From NCBI GenBank assembly GCA_902490735.1, contig CABUFC010000003.1:199895-263894 (forward strand): a DNA stretch of 64,000 nt. Reading direction: 5' to 3'. The translations under genes and the position numbers were made by a program. Of the stretch, positions 61,766 to 64,000 are shown piece by piece; positions within the stretch are counted from its first letter, which is position 1; each line of letters opens with the position of its first letter. The DNA is from an uncultured Oscillospiraceae bacterium. GTDB lineage: Bacteria; Bacillota; Clostridia; Oscillospirales; Acutalibacteraceae. The notes under the pieces were generated by a model, which worked only from the letters and a program-made list of their open reading frames with translations, made no database searches and was not told where the DNA came from.

Positions 61766-61987
61766 ATGGATAATTATGTCGATACTTTTGTTGAAATTCT
61801 AATGCATTTTGATCTTTCTAAAGAAGAGGCTATAACTATTGCCGGCTTTTTGCCGCGTTACGATATGGCAATGGAGCTTATAGAATATCTGGAAGCAGGC
61901 AGAAACATCACACATCAGGATATTCTCAATAAAACGGCGCAAATTTTAAAAGAAAAAAGATACGAAGCACTAATAAAAAAGGACTGA
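61766..61987 (+). CDS. Small helical protein of unknown function
   Basis: The 73 residues run from the ATG at 61766, preceded by GGGG. The product is not recognised; it is predicted mostly helical (VDTFVEILMHFDLSKEEA, ELIEYLEAGRNITHQDILNK) with no membrane segment. It lies immediately behind the ireB terminator, so either it depends on readthrough or a promoter is hidden in the terminator. Its stop codon is inside the next hairpin. The frame is compact and lacks rare codon runs, but proof that it is expressed is missing. Confidence 0.55.
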   Translation: MDNYVDTFVEILMHFDLSKEEAITIAGFLPRYDMAMELIEYLEAGRNITHQDILNKTAQILKEKRYEALIKKD

Positions 61988-62002
61988 TTTTTCAGTCCTT
62001 TT
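61975..62002. terminator. Bidirectional terminator between the small ORF and the ABC-F gene
   Basis: The stem AAAAAGGACTGA/TCAGTCCTTTTT overlaps the small ORF's stop codon and ends at the stop of the convergent ABC-F gene. Confidence 0.8.
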
Positions 62003-63888
62003 TAAGTTATATTATTCCATTCGTCAAAATAATTATCTTGCTTCTTATTTAATCCTTCGATTTTTTCTTCTATTTCGGATATTTTTTTATAATCGCTTGC
62101 AATAAGCGGATCTAACAATTTTTCTCTTAGTGCATTTATTTCTTTTTCGATATTATTAATCATTTCTTCAAGCTTTTGGGCTCTGCGTTTTTCTTTTTCT
62201 TTTTGTTTGTTTTGCAAGTAACGGTTTTTATTCTCGGAAATGCTTTTTTCGGCTTTCGTTTCAATAATATTTGGTGCTGTATTTACTTTTCTTTTTTCTT
62301 CATACTCGTTAAAGGTGCCGTCAAAAACTTCGGCGCCAAAAGAGTTAAATATAAGCAATTTTGTTGCAATTTTATTAACAAAATACCTGTCATGTGAAAC
62401 AAAAATAACTGTTCCGCTATACTCCTTAAGCATGCTTTCAAGGGTTTCCTTACCTATAATATCAAGGTGATTTGTAGGCTCGTCTAAAATAAGAAGGTTT
62501 GGTTTTTTCTTGAAAATTTTACATAATGCAAGCCTTACTCTTTCGCCGCCGGAAAGCGTTAAACAAGAACGAAAAACATCATCCTGCGTAAACAAAAACG
62601 CGCCTAAAGCCCTTCTTACTTCCGTATCGGAAAGATTCGGGAAATCGTTTTTAAAAGAGTCAAACACCGAAATATCTTTAGCTACAAGCGCAAGATTTTG
62701 ATCAAAATATCCAATTTCAACATTAGTACCAAATCGAAAACTGCCCGAAAGCGCAGGCACTGCTTTAATAAGAGCTTTTAAAAATGTGGACTTCCCGGTT
62801 CCATTGCTGCCGATAATTCCAAGCCTTTCGCCCTTATCAATCTTAACTGTGATATTGGCAAGCGGTTTATTATAGCCAATACTAAGTTTTTCGGCAAAAA
62901 GCACCTCTTTTGGGCCAATTATTCGTGGTGTAATATCGGCTTTAAAGGTTGTAAGATCGTATCTATTTGGTGCGTCAATTATCTTCATTCGTTCTAAATA
63001 TTTAATTTTAGATTGCGCCATTTTGGCTTTGTTTTTTTTATATCTAAAGCGATCTATCACCTTTTGTATGCGGGCAATTTCCTTTTCTTGCGCGTCATGA
63101 TCTTTTTGCTGCTTTAAATAATTATCTCTTTTTTGGCGCTCAAAATCTGAGTATTTTCCACGATAGCATTTGCTTTCCCCGTATTCAATTTCGTAAACCT
63201 TGTCAACTATACGCTCTAAAAACATGCGATCGTGCGAAATTAAAACAAGTGCGGATTTATAGCTTTTTAAATAATCTTCTAACCATTCTATCGTTTCTAT
63301 ATCGAGGTGGTTTGTTGGTTCGTCTAAAAGTAAAATATCCGGTTTTGAAAGTAAAAGCTTAATAAATGCAATTTTTGTGCGCTGACCACCTGAAAACTCA
63401 GAAATCGCCTTGTTTTCGTCCTCTTTGCTAAATCCAAAGCGTTTTATCATGGAATGCGCTTCTTTTTTATATGTAAGGCCGCCAGAGTTATTGTATAAAT
63501 CGCTAAGAGCTGCATGCTCATCAATTAATGATACATCACCTTTTTGTTCAATATTGATAAGAAGTTCTTGCAGTCTTTCTTCCATTTTATTAAAGCGGGA
63601 AAAAACAGACATAACTTCACTAAGCATATCTCTATTTTCGTCCTCAAACGGAATTTGCTTTAAATATCCAATCGTTAAAGATCCCGAATTAATAACTTTA
63701 AATTCTTTATCGCCGGTACCCTCTTCAAGTTCAACTTCACCGGTTATAGCTTTAAAAAGGGATGTTTTTCCACAGCCATTTCTTCCTACAACCGCAATTT
63801 TTTCATGTTCATTAATTTCAATATCAATATTTTCAAGCACCATCTCGCCATCATACGATACTGAACCGTTGATAATTTTGTACTGCAA
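62002..63888 (-). CDS. ABC-F family ribosome-associated ATPase
   Basis: The 628-residue protein has two ATPase cassettes and no membrane domain. The first has VGRNGCGKTS (Walker A, near residue 35), SGGQRTKIAF and DILLLDEPTNHLDIETIEWLEDYL; the second has IGSNGTGKST near 355, LSGGERVRLALC and LLILDEPTNHLDI. The linker between them (about 235-320, KQQKDHDAQEKEIARIQKVID) is the basic ABC-F interdomain linker, and a C-terminal coiled coil (about 540-628) is present. Members act on the ribosomal E site in translation or antibiotic protection. The start is TTG at 63888 after AAGGAGGG. It cannot be assigned to a resistance subfamily here. Confidence 0.9.
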   Translation of the reverse strand: MQYKIINGSVSYDGEMVLENIDIEINEHEKIAVVGRNGCGKTSLFKAITGEVELEEGTGDKEFKVINSGSLTIGYLKQIPFEDENRDMLSEVMSVFSRFNKMEERLQELLINIEQKGDVSLIDEHAALSDLYNNSGGLTYKKEAHSMIKRFGFSKEDENKAISEFSGGQRTKIAFIKLLLSKPDILLLDEPTNHLDIETIEWLEDYLKSYKSALVLISHDRMFLERIVDKVYEIEYGESKCYRGKYSDFERQKRDNYLKQQKDHDAQEKEIARIQKVIDRFRYKKNKAKMAQSKIKYLERMKIIDAPNRYDLTTFKADITPRIIGPKEVLFAEKLSIGYNKPLANITVKIDKGERLGIIGSNGTGKSTFLKALIKAVPALSGSFRFGTNVEIGYFDQNLALVAKDISVFDSFKNDFPNLSDTEVRRALGAFLFTQDDVFRSCLTLSGGERVRLALCKIFKKKPNLLILDEPTNHLDIIGKETLESMLKEYSGTVIFVSHDRYFVNKIATKLLIFNSFGAEVFDGTFNEYEEKRKVNTAPNIIETKAEKSISENKNRYLQNKQKEKEKRRAQKLEEMINNIEKEINALREKLLDPLIASDYKKISEIEEKIEGLNKKQDNYFDEWNNIT

Positions 63889-63914
63889 AAAATCCCTCCT
63901 TAAATAATATTAAA

Positions 63915-63945
63915 AAAAGAACTGCTTTTAAGGCAGTTCTTTTTA
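63915..63945 (-). terminator. Terminator after the 5S rRNA
   Basis: The stem AAAAAGAACTGC/GCAGTTCTTTTT with a 7-nt loop lies immediately downstream of the 5S 3' end on the minus strand. Confidence 0.8.
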
Positions 63946-64000
63946 TGTCGGCAAAGCCCTATTTTCCCGGGCAGCTTCCCGCCAAGTATTTTCGGCACTG
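63946..64000 (-). rRNA. rrf: 5S rRNA, 3' part only (cut by window edge)
   Basis: Reading the minus strand from the window edge gives CAGTGCCGAAAATACTTGGC, then GGGAAGCTGCCCGGGAAAAT, then AGGGC. These match the conserved 3' half of bacterial 5S rRNA (the AGTACTTGGNGGG...CCCGGGA-NATAGG region). About 55 nt are visible; the rest, and presumably 23S and 16S genes, lie beyond the right edge. Confidence 0.88.

Noticed and set aside
1..64000. CRISPR arrays, prophage genes or anti-phage systems
   Set aside because: No regularly spaced repeats, cas genes, phage structural genes or defence-gene clusters were found; the only toxin-like gene is the orphan MazF.

Overview
The window is low-GC DNA from a spore-forming Clostridia, most likely a gut or rumen Oscillospiraceae/Ruminococcaceae relative. 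Supporting features are spoIIP and spoIIID, a SpoVB-type flippase, ireB, a lysine riboswitch, a pheST T-box, sigma-A promoters with 17-bp spacers, frequent TTG starts, and a large secreted protein ending in a type I dockerin. No prophage, insertion sequence or CRISPR array was seen. All calls come from reading sequence and motifs; nothing was checked by database search.

Layout. 1-7.3 kb (minus): cut-off SGNH-like lipoprotein, MOP-family flippase, Na/phosphate cotransporter, a riboswitch-controlled lysine-type ABC importer, and rpsT. 7.4-14.1 kb (mostly plus): spoIIP with a coupled small membrane protein, an LtaS-like phosphoglycerol transferase, a 90-bp palindromic element, a DUF368 undecaprenyl-phosphate translocase, NAD(P)H-hydrate dehydratase and small envelope proteins. 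14.1-21 kb (minus): a five-gene operon with two class II aldolase proteins (one fused to a dehydrogenase), a PHP protein, an SGNH esterase and an ApgM-like phosphomutase. Upstream lie a MocR-type regulator lacking its PLP lysine and a divergent ECF S component. 22.8-24 kb: tRNA-Ser, a structured RNA resembling 6S RNA, a DUF1292 protein and an orphan MazF. 24-29.5 kb: an 1845-residue repeat protein with a dockerin. 29.7-34 kb: yerC, nrdR, an AraC regulator divergent from a domain-swapped GH3 glucosidase, and spoIIID.

34.1-53.9 kb is a single 19-gene minus-strand polysaccharide operon bounded by one consensus promoter and one strong terminator. It encodes an initiating phosphoglycosyl transferase, a DegT aminotransferase, many glycosyltransferases, Wzy and Wzx. 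It also carries two separate modules that each combine a LicD transferase, a nucleotidyl/cytidylyltransferase and a NodB-like protein. This implies a surface glycan with two kinds of phospho-alcohol decoration and is the most distinctive system in the window. It shares its upstream region with divergent glmS, which supplies amino-sugar precursor.

54-64 kb is mostly housekeeping: glmS, glyQS, T-box-controlled pheS-pheT, ireB with two unknown small proteins, an ABC-F ATPase, and the 3' part of a 5S rRNA at the right edge, which marks the end of an rRNA operon.
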